In this document: positions 26,368 to 33,982 of the stretch, one piece after another
Layout of the letters: every line of letters starts with the position of its first letter
How positions within the stretch are numbered: position 1 is the stretch's first letter
Origin: Bacteroidota bacterium
GTDB taxonomy: Bacteria; Bacteroidota; Bacteroidia; Chitinophagales; Chitinophagaceae
DNA: 34,082 nucleotides
Direction of reading: 5' to 3'
Assembly: GCA_018268135.1 (NCBI GenBank)
Contig: JAFDXD010000016.1
Span: 1 to 34,082 of the forward strand
Notes under the pieces: generated by a model
What the model was told of the DNA's origin: nothing
The model's database searches: none
Seen by the model: the letters and a program-made list of their open reading frames with translations, nothing else
Translations under genes and position numbers: made by a program

Positions 26368-27549
26368 CTACCAGGCTCTCGAAAAAACCCCATTTTCTGA
26401 TTTGATAAAATACAAATGTTTGTTTTCAAAATAATCAGGCATGCCGGATTGAACATTATGATATACCGGCTTAAAATTATATTCGCTAAATACTTTGTAA
26501 GAATAATCATTTAAGTGGTTCATAAAATCTGTAGGGTATTTGGTAAGCAGCCTGCAAAAAATATAAATAGTCTCAAAGCCTTTATAAGCCATATCAGATG
26601 GCGAGCCATTGTAATTGCTTCTATAAAAAGATTGAAGCATTTTACTTTGATTATCGTTTTTGTAATTAAAATAAGGAGTAGTATAATAAACAGGGTAATC
26701 TTTATACGTCTTCTTATTCATAAAAGCAAATCCATCCCAGTTGGGCATACCGATAAGTGTAATATGATAATTTTTGTTTAATGAAGCACAAGTAGATGCT
26801 AGTTTTGAAGCAAAGCCTTCATTAAGGCTTGCGCCAATAATAATTGAGTTTCTATTACTATCTAATTTATTTTTTATCAGGCCAAAATCATCATTAATAT
26901 CAATTGTCTCTATATTGAGTAAGGCCCTGCCGTCAGGCGCATTAATGTGTTTGAAATAACCGGCCACTCTGTCTTCCTGGCTTCCGGGCTTGCGTACCAG
27001 GTATATTTTATCAGTACCATGGTTTTGCAAAATATAACTGTAAATAGCTTCGCAATGTGCTTTAAGCGTAGAGTTTACAATCACTAAAAAAGGATCCTGA
27101 GTAATGCCGGCATCATTAGGGTAGGTGGCAGATATAAATGGTATATTTTTTTCTTTGGCAAAATGCGCCAGCTCAGTAAAATCTTCATCTCTTACAGAGC
27201 CAATTATAAGATCGGTGCTATCAAGCGATTTATTGCTAATTAAAGTATTGATGGGCTGGTTGTACGATTTTGTATCATAAATACTGGCTTTAATGTTTGC
27301 CCTGTAAAGTGGCATACTGTCCAAAGCTACTTGAGCACCTTGTACAAAATCGAGACCCTGGTAAGTAAACCTCGGAAAATTTTTTCCATAGTTGTAATTT
27401 CCATTTGTAAATACTGAATCAAGATAGAGTGGAGCAAAAATGGCCACATGATACGTTTTAAATTCAGCAGGGTTTGATTGAGCAAAACTTTGTTGAGCAT
27501 TCAAAAGCCCGGCAAGTAATACAATAAAAACGGATATTTTTTTAATCAT
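26368..27549 (-). CDS. Orphan periplasmic-binding-protein-like protein (Peripla_BP/LivJ-type fold)
   Basis: The start at 27549 gives a signal peptide (MIKKISVFIVLLAGLLNAQQSFAQ); the longer frame from 27573 would overlap the guaA stop. The 393-residue product has the alternating alpha/beta layout of type I periplasmic binding proteins. FKTYHVAIFAPLYLDSVF is the first strand, FVQGAQVALDSM the first helix, TDLIIGSVRDEDFTELAHFAKEKNIPFISATYP the ligand-cleft region, and KIYLVRKPGSQEDRVAGYF begins the second lobe. It probably binds a small ligand, but no ABC permease or ATPase is nearby. The gene follows guaA by 14 bp on the same strand, a tight link with purine synthesis that could be functional or only operon read-through. 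Confidence 0.8.
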   Translation of the reverse strand: MIKKISVFIVLLAGLLNAQQSFAQSNPAEFKTYHVAIFAPLYLDSVFTNGNYNYGKNFPRFTYQGLDFVQGAQVALDSMPLYRANIKASIYDTKSYNQPINTLISNKSLDSTDLIIGSVRDEDFTELAHFAKEKNIPFISATYPNDAGITQDPFLVIVNSTLKAHCEAIYSYILQNHGTDKIYLVRKPGSQEDRVAGYFKHINAPDGRALLNIETIDINDDFGLIKNKLDSNRNSIIIGASLNEGFASKLASTCASLNKNYHITLIGMPNWDGFAFMNKKTYKDYPVYYTTPYFNYKNDNQSKMLQSFYRSNYNGSPSDMAYKGFETIYIFCRLLTKYPTDFMNHLNDYSYKVFSEYNFKPVYHNVQSGMPDYFENKHLYFIKSENGVFSRAW

Positions 27550-27563
27550 AATATTTTTATACT

Positions 27564-29099
27564 TTATTCCCATTCTATAGTTGCAGGTGGTTTGCTGCTA
27601 ATATCATACACCACCCGGTTTATTCCTCTTACATTATTTATAATTTCATTGCTTACATGAGCTAAAAAATCATAAGGTAAATGAGCCCAGTCTGCCGTCA
27701 TGCCATCTACCGAAGTTACAGCCCTTAAAGCTACGGTAAATTCATAGGTTCTTTCATCTCCCATTACACCCACACTTTTTACAGGCAACAATATAGTACC
27801 AGCCTGCCACACTTTATCATACAATTCAAATTTTTTAAGACACTCCGTAAATATTGCATCTGCATCCTGCAATAACCGTACCTTTTCTGCTGTAATTTCC
27901 CCTAAAATTCTAATGCCAAGGCCCGGCCCCGGAAAAGGGTGCCTGTTGAGCATTTGCGATGGTATGCCAAGCTCAGCGCCTATTTTGCGTACTTCATCTT
28001 TAAACAATGAGCGCAGTGGCTCTACTAATTTCAGTTTCATCGTTTCGGGCAGCCCGCCTACATTATGGTGCGATTTGATAGTAACCGATGGCCCATGCAC
28101 TGCAGCAGATTCTATTACATCAGGGTAAATAGTACCCTGGCCTAAATAATCAATACCCGGTATTTCATGCGCTTCCCTGTCAAATATTTCAATAAACCCA
28201 CTGCCTATTGCCTTGCGCTTATCTTCCGGCAATACTTTACCGGCAAGCTTTGCATAAAAATGCTCACGGGCATCTACGCCTTTTACATTTAGCCCAAGCT
28301 GCTTATAAATATCAAGCACTTCAGCAAATTCATTTTTGCGAAGCACACCATTATCTACAAATATTCCATAAAGATTTTTGCCAATAGCTTTATGAATCAA
28401 TGTGGCAGCCACCGTACTATCTACGCCACCGCTAAGCCCCATCACCACTTTGCTATCGCCCAGTTTTTCTTTCAATGCCGCTACAGTATCTGTAATAAAA
28501 TGTGCCGAAGTCCAATCCTGTTTGCATCCGCATATCCTTGTCAAAAAATTTAAAATAATTTTTTTACCCTCGGCAGAGTGGTACACCTCAGGGTGAAACT
28601 GAAGCCCATATATCGGGTGCGCTGCTATGCCAGTGCCCTTAAATGCCGCCACCGGAATACTCTCCGTAGTGCCAAGCAATTCAAATCCATCAGGCAATTT
28701 TTTTACCGTATCGCTATGGCTCATCCATACCTGCGATGAACTTTGTACATTTTCAAATATTTCATCCTTTTTTGTAATGGTAAAATTAGCACGGCCATAT
28801 TCACGCTTGTGGCTTTTATCTACAATGCCAGCAAATATTTTGGCAGTAAGCTGAGCCCCATAGCACACACCCAATACAGGCACTTTATCAGCAATAGCTT
28901 TAATATCTACCATGGGTGCGCCCTCCTCATTTACCGAAAACGGCGAGCCCGAAAGTATCACAGCTTTTAACTTTGCATCATACGGTATCTCCTTTTGAAA
29001 TGGTATAATTTCGCAATACACATTAGCCTCTCTCACCACACGGGCTATCAGTTGCGTATATTGAGAGCCAAAATCAAGTATCAGTATCTTTTCTGTCAT
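27564..29099 (-). CDS. guaA: GMP synthase (glutamine-hydrolysing)
   Basis: GuaA aminates XMP to GMP with ATP and glutamine-derived ammonia. The 511-residue protein begins with [20 protein letters not shown], which fixes the start. The amidotransferase domain has nucleophile C79 in GVCYGAQL and the His/Glu pair in QFHPEVYHS. The ATP-pyrophosphatase domain has the PP-loop [12 protein letters not shown] near residue 220, and the C-terminal dimerisation domain has [12 protein letters not shown] and ends in [10 protein letters not shown] perfect -7 box sits only 8 nt ahead of the ATG, so the mRNA may be almost leaderless. The binding-protein gene follows 14 bp downstream. Confidence 0.98.
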   Translation of the reverse strand: MTEKILILDFGSQYTQLIARVVREANVYCEIIPFQKEIPYDAKLKAVILSGSPFSVNEEGAPMVDIKAIADKVPVLGVCYGAQLTAKIFAGIVDKSHKREYGRANFTITKKDEIFENVQSSSQVWMSHSDTVKKLPDGFELLGTTESIPVAAFKGTGIAAHPIYGLQFHPEVYHSAEGKKIILNFLTRICGCKQDWTSAHFITDTVAALKEKLGDSKVVMGLSGGVDSTVAATLIHKAIGKNLYGIFVDNGVLRKNEFAEVLDIYKQLGLNVKGVDAREHFYAKLAGKVLPEDKRKAIGSGFIEIFDREAHEIPGIDYLGQGTIYPDVIESAAVHGPSVTIKSHHNVGGLPETMKLKLVEPLRSLFKDEVRKIGAELGIPSQMLNRHPFPGPGLGIRILGEITAEKVRLLQDADAIFTECLKKFELYDKVWQAGTILLPVKSVGVMGDERTYEFTVALRAVTSVDGMTADWAHLPYDFLAHVSNEIINNVRGINRVVYDISSKPPATIEWE

Positions 29100-29107
29100 A
29101 ATGGGGG

Positions 29108-29115
29108 CAAAAGTA
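29108..29115 (-). promoter_or_regulatory. -7 box of the guaA promoter
   Basis: On the minus strand this reads TACTTTTG, a perfect TAnnTTTG. No convincing -33 box is found about 19 nt upstream. With a start point 7 nt downstream, the mRNA would begin about 2 nt before the guaA ATG. Confidence 0.55.
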
Positions 29116-29189
29116 AAATATTATTTTCTCACCACATATAAATTACCAATTTTGAAGCCCGGCATACTGTCTTTGCTCAGCTTTGGTCC

Positions 29190-29280
29190 CGCCATCCGTT
29201 GCTACTCCGGCACAAGCCGGCGCACAATACCTCACCGGGGTATCCACTCCTGTCGGGGCTATTAGCCCGGCGGTATGGCG
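29190..29280. repeat. GC-rich cloverleaf-like palindromic element
   Basis: An outer 9-bp stem with one bulged base (29190-29198 with 29271-29280) encloses three small hairpins: CCGGC-ACAA-GCCGG at 29207-29220, TACCTC-ACC-GGGGTA at 29228-29242 (one G-U), and GGGCT-ATT-AGCCC at 29256-29268. In 29191-29280 I count 58 G or C in 90 bases, far above the surroundings. It lacks the T-loop and anticodon features of a tRNA. It may be a copy of a REP/MITE-like repeat or a structured RNA. Confidence 0.6.
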
Positions 29281-29488
29281 CTATCAGCATGTATAACTTT
29301 ATCTTTTCTTAACGGTAGCAATCCAGGTTTTCTTCCATTAAAAAATTTAAATAAAAGCAGGTTTTTATTTTCAGGCATTACATTTTTTTAACAATACCCC
29401 CAACTATCCGGTTAATAAATGAGCTAATATCATTTTTATTTTAAATCTTTGCATAAAGTATAGTAGCAAAAAAAATAATGCAAGGAAT

Positions 29489-29568
29489 AGGCATAGAGTT
29501 TTAATTTTTATACCCTGCTTACTACAGGGCATAAACGCTGCAAGGCAAAAAATTAAAAGCTATAGCCT
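29489..29568. repeat. Imperfect inverted repeat in the leader of the GIN lipoprotein gene
   Basis: AGGC-ATAG-AG-TTTTAATTTTT at 29489-29509 pairs with 29548-29568 through 4 + 4 + 11 bp, separated by small bulges. A smaller hairpin (CCCTG 29513-29517 with CAGGG 29525-29529) lies inside. The 3' arm ends 25 nt before the ATG at 29594, so a transcript through it would carry a long structured leader. Confidence 0.6.
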
Positions 29569-29593
29569 GTACCGGCAAAAAAAATCAAGCAAC

Positions 29594-30292
29594 ATGAAAA
29601 ATTTTATCTTCCTTTTATTCACTACACTGTTAGTATCTTCTTGTAGCCATATTACCGGCAGTGGTAATATAGTTACTGAGCAGCGCAATACAGGCGCATT
29701 TACCAAAGTAATTACAAGCTCGGGTTTTGAAGTAGAAATAAAAAAAGGCGATGCCATTAATGTAACTGTAGAAGCAGACGATAACATCATTAAAAAAATT
29801 ATTACCGAAGCCGACAATGGAGAATTGCGTATCAAATTAAATGTAAGCAATGTGCAGGATGCGCATCTGAAAGTTTACATTACAGCACCCGGCATCAATA
29901 GTATTAGTGCCTCTTCCGGCTCAGATGTTACAGTAAAAGATACGCTAAAAAACAGCAGTGAAATAAACCTTGAAGCCAGCAGCGGAGCCACCATCAGCAG
30001 CTATGTAGATGCCCCCACCATCACTGCCAACACAAGCAGCGCCGGAGAAATTAGCGTTAAAGGCCGTACTAAAAATTTTAATGCCGAGTCTTCAAGTGGC
30101 GCTACCATTAATGCTCTGGAATTATTGACAGAAAATACCACTGCCACTGTCAGTAGCGGAGCAGATGCAAGAGTACAAAGTAGTGTAAGCCTTACAGCCA
30201 ATGCCAGTAGCGGCGGCAGCATACATTACAAAGGGGGAGGTGGCAATGTAAAAATTAATACCAGCAGCGGAGGCAGCGTCAATAAAGAATAA
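29594..30292 (+). CDS. Head-GIN (DUF2807) domain lipoprotein
   Basis: A 232-residue lipoprotein with lipid Cys 17 (VSSC). Directly after the signal comes the family signature GSGNIVTEQRNTGAFTKV. FEVEIKKGDAINVTVEADDNI follows, and then a long right-handed beta-helix-like region made of short repeats around Ser-Ser-Gly (SASSGSD, EASSGAT, ESSSGAT, VSSGAD, ASSGGS, TSSGGS). DUF2807 proteins are common in Bacteroidota, are surface or periplasmic, and have no settled function. The C-terminus ends right at the repeats (GGSVNKE). The gene ends 3 bp before the convergent methyltransferase stop. Regulation through the structured leader upstream is possible. Confidence 0.88.
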   Translation: MKNFIFLLFTTLLVSSCSHITGSGNIVTEQRNTGAFTKVITSSGFEVEIKKGDAINVTVEADDNIIKKIITEADNGELRIKLNVSNVQDAHLKVYITAPGINSISASSGSDVTVKDTLKNSSEINLEASSGATISSYVDAPTITANTSSAGEISVKGRTKNFNAESSSGATINALELLTENTTATVSSGADARVQSSVSLTANASSGGSIHYKGGGGNVKINTSSGGSVNKE

Positions 30293-30295
30293 AAC

Positions 30296-31036
30296 TTACC
30301 TGGTTTTTTTTGCCATCATTATCAACCTCGGCGATTGATACAAATCATATCCGGCAAACTCATAATTGCCAAATATTTCCTGTATCTGCATTCCCTGATA
30401 GGCAAACATTTCAGTAAAATTGCCAAGGGTAAATTTGGCAACTTTCTCTGTATAAATCAAAGGTTCCTGCAGAGCCTCATCTTCAATCATTATTTTTTTA
30501 TAAAAAAAATCTTCATCATACCATTTGGTAATGATAAACCGGATGCCGTCTATTTCTTTTTCAGAATGATGAATGGTTTTATTTTCTGCATAGTGTACAT
30601 TCAGGTAGTCCATTACAAATATGCCGCCGGGCTTCAGAGATGCAGCAATGGTTCGTATGGCATCATCATGCTCACGCTGTGTTTTAAAATAACCAAAACT
30701 TGTAAAAAAATTAAAAGTATAATCAAAGTAATTTATCCAAAAAGGCAATCGCATATCATGCTGAAAAAAATGGAGGTTATCGCTCTCAAATTGCAAAGCC
30801 TCCTCTATGCTCTGCTCACTTAGGTCAATACCCGTTACATCAAACTCCAGGGCAGCTAATTGCCGGGAGTGCCTGCCTTTGCCACAGGCAATATCTAACA
30901 TTTTGCAGCCCACCGGCGGCTTCAAATAATCAATAAGCCTTGCTATAAAAGCTGCAGCTTCTTTGGCATCTCTGTTAAAATATAGCTGGTGATAGTATTT
31001 TGAATTGAACCAGTCCTTAAACCACGGCTGTTGCAT
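30296..31036 (-). CDS. Class I SAM-dependent methyltransferase
   Basis: A 246-residue methyltransferase. Residues 1-25 (WFKDWFNSKYYHQLYFNRD) form the family-typical N-terminal cap. Motif I is MLDIACGKGRHS at 46-57, and the acidic residue that binds the ribose of SAM is in VTGIDLSEQ. Motif II/post II lies in HDMRLPF and FNFFTSFGYF, and LKPGGIFVMDYLN is motif III. The C-terminal half is a beta-rich insert seen in small-molecule methyltransferases. The substrate is unknown. Its ATG lies 4 nt after a perfect -7 box, so the mRNA may be leaderless. It is convergent with the GIN gene and divergent from glmM. Confidence 0.85.
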   Translation of the reverse strand: MQQPWFKDWFNSKYYHQLYFNRDAKEAAAFIARLIDYLKPPVGCKMLDIACGKGRHSRQLAALEFDVTGIDLSEQSIEEALQFESDNLHFFQHDMRLPFWINYFDYTFNFFTSFGYFKTQREHDDAIRTIAASLKPGGIFVMDYLNVHYAENKTIHHSEKEIDGIRFIITKWYDEDFFYKKIMIEDEALQEPLIYTEKVAKFTLGNFTEMFAYQGMQIQEIFGNYEFAGYDLYQSPRLIMMAKKTR

Positions 31037-31040
31037 TTTT

Positions 31041-31048
31041 CAAAGTTA
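31041..31048 (-). promoter_or_regulatory. -7 box directly before the methyltransferase start
   Basis: On the minus strand this reads TAACTTTG, a perfect TAnnTTTG, followed by AAAA and then the ATG at 31036. A transcript starting 7 nt downstream would begin at or inside the start codon. No -33 box is seen 19 nt upstream, so it may be a chance match. Confidence 0.4.
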
Positions 31049-31132
31049 ATAGTTGATGCCGTATTTTGATATTTTATATGCGGTTAACATTTCAATACTG
31101 GCTAATTTTAAATTTTGCCCATGCTTATTTTG

Positions 31133-31140
31133 TATATTTG
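31133..31140 (+). promoter_or_regulatory. -7 box of the glmM promoter
   Basis: TATATTTG is a perfect -7 box 23 nt before the glmM ATG. The nearest TTTG upstream (31114-31117) leaves only 15 nt of spacer, so the -33 part is weak. Confidence 0.5.
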
Positions 31141-31163
31141 CAATCCTTAAAAATTTGTAACTG

Positions 31164-32555
31164 ATGGCATTGATAAAAAGCATTTCCGGAATTAGAGGAA
31201 CCATTGGCGGAGGCACAAATGATAACCTTACCCCTGTTGATATTGTTAAGTTTTCGGCAGCTTACGGCACCTGGCTTCTTCAGCAGTCAAAAAAAGAAAA
31301 GAAACCCAAAAAAGTTGTAATTGGAAGAGATGGGCGCATAAGCGGCCTGATGGTAAAAAATATAGTAACTGCCACCCTTGTAGGGTTGGGTATTGATGTA
31401 ATTGATACCGACCTGAGCACTACCCCCACAGTAGAAATGGCGGTTGTGCAGTTAAAAGCAGATGGTGGCATTATACTTACCGCCAGCCACAATCCTAAAG
31501 AATGGAATGCGCTAAAATTATTAAACAATAAAGGCGAATTTATTAGCAGCCAGGACGGGCAACAAATATTACAACTTGCCCAGAACGAAGCATTTGACTT
31601 TGCCAATGTTTTAAATTTAGGAAAATATGAGACAGATACTACCAGCATTGATAATCATATAGCCGCTATTTTAAAATATAAACTGGTAGATACAAAAGCC
31701 ATTACTGCTGCTAATTTTAAAATTGTAATAGATGTAGTTAACAGCACCGGGGCATTGGCATTGCCACCACTTTTAAAAGCATTGGGGGTAAAAGATATTG
31801 TAGTATTGAATGGCGACATTACCGGAAACTTTGCTCATAACCCTGAGCCATTGCCCGAAAACCTGGTAGGCCTAAGCAGGGAAGTAGTGCTGCAAAATGC
31901 TACCCTTGGCATAGCGGTAGACCCCGATGTGGACAGGCTTTGCTTTGTATGCGAAGATGGCAGTATGTTTGGCGAAGAATATACATTGGTAGCTGTGGCA
32001 GATTATATTTTAAGTAAAGTAAAAGGCAATACGGTAAGCAACATGTCATCTACCAAAGCATTAAAAGACATCACTATTAAGCATGGTGGCCAATATTTTG
32101 CAAGCGCAGTAGGAGAGGTAAATGTGGTAAATAAAATGAAGGAAGTAAATGCTGTAATTGGAGGTGAAGGAAACGGAGGCATCATTGTGCCCGACCTGCA
32201 TTATGGAAGAGATGCAATGATTGGCATTGCTTTATTTTTAACCCATCTTGCCAAAAGCCAAAAAAGCATTAAGCAATTACGCAATACTTACCCCGATTAT
32301 TTTATCAGTAAAAATAAAATAACATTAGAAAATGGAGTAGATGTAAAAACCGTATTTGAAAAAATAAAAACAAAATATAAAAATCAGCCCATCAATACAG
32401 ATGACGGGCTTAAGATAGAATTTGAAAATGATTGGGTGCATTTGCGTACAAGCAATACAGAGCCCATCATTCGCATTTATTCTGAAAGCAATTTTGAAAC
32501 TACGGCCAATAATATTGCCACCCGTCTTATGAAAGATATCCAGGAAGCGATGTAA
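31164..32555 (+). CDS. glmM: Phosphoglucosamine mutase-type phosphohexomutase
   Basis: The 463-residue alpha-D-phosphohexomutase probably interconverts glucosamine-6-P and glucosamine-1-P for UDP-GlcNAc and cell-wall synthesis. Domain 1 starts with SISGIRGTIGGG and carries the phosphoserine S108 in LTASHNPKEWNALK. Domain 2 has the magnesium loop DPDVDRL, domain 3 has GEGNGGIIVPDLHYGRDA, which contacts the sugar, and domain 4 ends with RTSNTEPIIRIYSE, the phosphate-binding loop. Bacteroidota enzymes of this type are annotated GlmM, but the superfamily also contains phosphomannomutase and phosphoglucomutase, so the sugar specificity is inferred. A cysteine desulfurase gene follows 37 bp downstream with no terminator, suggesting co-transcription. 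Confidence 0.9.
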   Translation: MALIKSISGIRGTIGGGTNDNLTPVDIVKFSAAYGTWLLQQSKKEKKPKKVVIGRDGRISGLMVKNIVTATLVGLGIDVIDTDLSTTPTVEMAVVQLKADGGIILTASHNPKEWNALKLLNNKGEFISSQDGQQILQLAQNEAFDFANVLNLGKYETDTTSIDNHIAAILKYKLVDTKAITAANFKIVIDVVNSTGALALPPLLKALGVKDIVVLNGDITGNFAHNPEPLPENLVGLSREVVLQNATLGIAVDPDVDRLCFVCEDGSMFGEEYTLVAVADYILSKVKGNTVSNMSSTKALKDITIKHGGQYFASAVGEVNVVNKMKEVNAVIGGEGNGGIIVPDLHYGRDAMIGIALFLTHLAKSQKSIKQLRNTYPDYFISKNKITLENGVDVKTVFEKIKTKYKNQPINTDDGLKIEFENDWVHLRTSNTEPIIRIYSESNFETTANNIATRLMKDIQEAM

Positions 32556-32592
32556 TATTAATAACCTCTTTTGCCCACTAGAAATAATAAAA

Positions 32593-33720
32593 ATGAACCG
32601 GATATATTTTGACAATGCAGCTACCACAGCTTTAGATAAAGAAGTGCTGGAAGCAATGATGCCTTATTTTACCGAAAAATTTGGAAACCCTTCTTCTATC
32701 TATTCGTATGGCAGAGAAACCAAGATAGCAATAGAAACGGCCCGCAAGTCGGTAGCTAAGTTATTAAATGCTCACCCTGCCGAAATATTTTTTACCAGTG
32801 GTGGTACCGAAAGCGATAATACAGCTATCAGTGCATCTGTACGAGACCTGGGATGCAGGCATATTATTACTTCGCCTATTGAGCATCATGCAGTAACTCA
32901 TTTAGTAGAGCATCTCAATAATTTAGATTTGGTAAAAGTGAGTTATGTAAAAGTATTGCCCGACGGGCATATTGATATGGACGACCTTGAAGAATTATTG
33001 GCATCTTCTGAAGAAAAAACCCTGGTTTCATTAATGCATGGTAATAATGAAATCGGAAATATTCTTGATATAAATGCTGTGGGCGAATTATGTAAATTGT
33101 ACAGCGCCATTTTTCATAGCGATACGGTACAAACAGTTGGCCATTTTCCTTTCGATCTTCGCAATACTCCGGTACATTTTGTAACCGGCGCTGCACACAA
33201 GTTTCATGGGCCAAAAGGGGTAGGGCTATTGTACATAAATGAAAATGTGCGAATAAAACCCCTGGTACATGGTGGTGGGCAAGAGCGTAATATGCGTGCA
33301 GGCACCGAAAATATTTATGGCATTGTAGGCTTTGCAAAAGCATTGGAGTTAGCTACAAAAAATCATGAATCTGATAGTGCCTATGTAGGCACCCTTAAGT
33401 ATTACATGCATGAGCAGTTAAAAAAACATATACCCGGTGTAGGGTTTAATGGCGATACTTTGGGCAATAGCCTTTACACATTGCTAAGTGTAAGTTTTCC
33501 TAAAACGGAAAAATCGGAGATGATACTTTTTAACCTTGATATAAATAATATCTGTGCCAGTGGCGGAAGCGCTTGTACTTCGGGTGCAGAGCAGGGTAGC
33601 CATGTAATTCGTGCCATCAATAATAATCCCAACCAAATAACGGTACGCTTTAGTTTTAGTAAATACAATACCAAAGAAGAAGTAGATGCAGTAGTAGAAA
33701 AGTTGAAAGATTTGGTATAA
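32593..33720 (+). CDS. Cysteine desulfurase (NifS/IscS family)
   Basis: A PLP enzyme that removes sulfur from L-cysteine as a persulfide for Fe-S cluster or thio-nucleoside formation. The 375-residue protein begins with MNRIYFDNAATTALDKEVLEAM. It shows FTSGGTESDN (the N-terminal substrate region), the HHAVTH His, K203 in GAAHKFHGPKGVG as the Schiff-base lysine, and the active-site cysteine C328 in SGGSACTSG. RAGTENIYGIVG is another family block. The long Cys loop puts it in the NifS/IscS group and not SufS. No iscU, iscA or suf gene is in the window, so I leave the symbol empty; a role in Fe-S assembly or tRNA thiolation is likely. Confidence 0.93.
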   Translation: MNRIYFDNAATTALDKEVLEAMMPYFTEKFGNPSSIYSYGRETKIAIETARKSVAKLLNAHPAEIFFTSGGTESDNTAISASVRDLGCRHIITSPIEHHAVTHLVEHLNNLDLVKVSYVKVLPDGHIDMDDLEELLASSEEKTLVSLMHGNNEIGNILDINAVGELCKLYSAIFHSDTVQTVGHFPFDLRNTPVHFVTGAAHKFHGPKGVGLLYINENVRIKPLVHGGGQERNMRAGTENIYGIVGFAKALELATKNHESDSAYVGTLKYYMHEQLKKHIPGVGFNGDTLGNSLYTLLSVSFPKTEKSEMILFNLDINNICASGGSACTSGAEQGSHVIRAINNNPNQITVRFSFSKYNTKEEVDAVVEKLKDLV

Positions 33721-33777
33721 TTTTTTTTGTTGCCAGCATTTGTTTTTCATGGCATCAGCGTTGTGAACTTGTTCTGT

Positions 33778-33808
33778 TATCTTTTTCTTTCAGTGAAAGA
33801 AAAGGATA
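33778..33808. repeat. 15-bp near-perfect inverted repeat after the desulfurase gene
   Basis: Left arm 33778-33792 pairs with right arm 33794-33808 over 15 bp with one G-U pair and a single central base (an effective loop of about five). It could act as a weak transcription stop for the desulfurase mRNA, but no T-run follows on the plus strand. Confidence 0.6.
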
Positions 33809-33831
33809 ATCTCACCTGTACAGTTTATTTT

Positions 33832-33884
33832 CCGCAATGTCTCCTTATTTAGCTTTTTGCAGCATAGGCTAAGGGACATTGCGG
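33832..33884. repeat. Inverted repeat with 10-bp perfect ends
   Basis: CCGCAATGTC at 33832-33841 is perfectly complementary to GACATTGCGG at 33875-33884. Inside, TTAGC (33849-33853) and GCTAA can pair as well, giving a long interrupted stem. The perfect outer ends resemble a mini-transposon terminus or a REP-like repeat. Confidence 0.6.
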
Positions 33885-33967
33885 TTCTTTTCCATATTAC
33901 CTTTTGTTAAGTCAATATCTCCACTGCCGCAGCTGTTCTGCAAGATCACCTGTGCCTATTAATTCTG

Positions 33968-33982
33968 CCGGACTGTGTCCGG
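33968..33982. repeat. GC-rich 6-bp hairpin
   Basis: CCGGAC-TGT-GTCCGG is a perfect short hairpin, enclosed by the CTGTGCCT/AGGCACAG pair. Confidence 0.5.

Larger units (their letters stand above)
29100..29593. other. Structured non-coding region between guaA and the GIN lipoprotein gene
   Basis: A 494-bp divergent region with no supported gene. It contains the guaA -7 box (29108-29115), a GC-rich cloverleaf-like palindrome (29190-29280) and an 80-nt imperfect inverted repeat (29489-29568) just ahead of the downstream ATG. AATCTTTG at about 29446-29453 is one mismatch from a -7 box. The short repeat TGCAAGG occurs on both sides of the inner hairpin (29479-29485 and 29539-29545). Confidence 0.7.

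Noticed and set aside
29190-29280. tRNA gene in the GC-rich cloverleaf
   Set aside because: The fold has four stems, but no T-loop consensus (GTTCnAnnC), no 7-bp acceptor stem near a CCA end and no plausible anticodon loop; the loops are only 3 to 4 nt.
29190-29280. Integron attC site
   Set aside because: It is an imperfect palindrome of suitable length, but the GTTRRRY/RYYYAAC core sites are missing and no integrase or cassette is nearby.
30335-30823. 162-codon plus-strand ORF
   Set aside because: It is entirely antisense to the methyltransferase gene, whose motifs are intact. The translation is low-quality, rich in Ile, Lys and Phe, with no recognisable domain.
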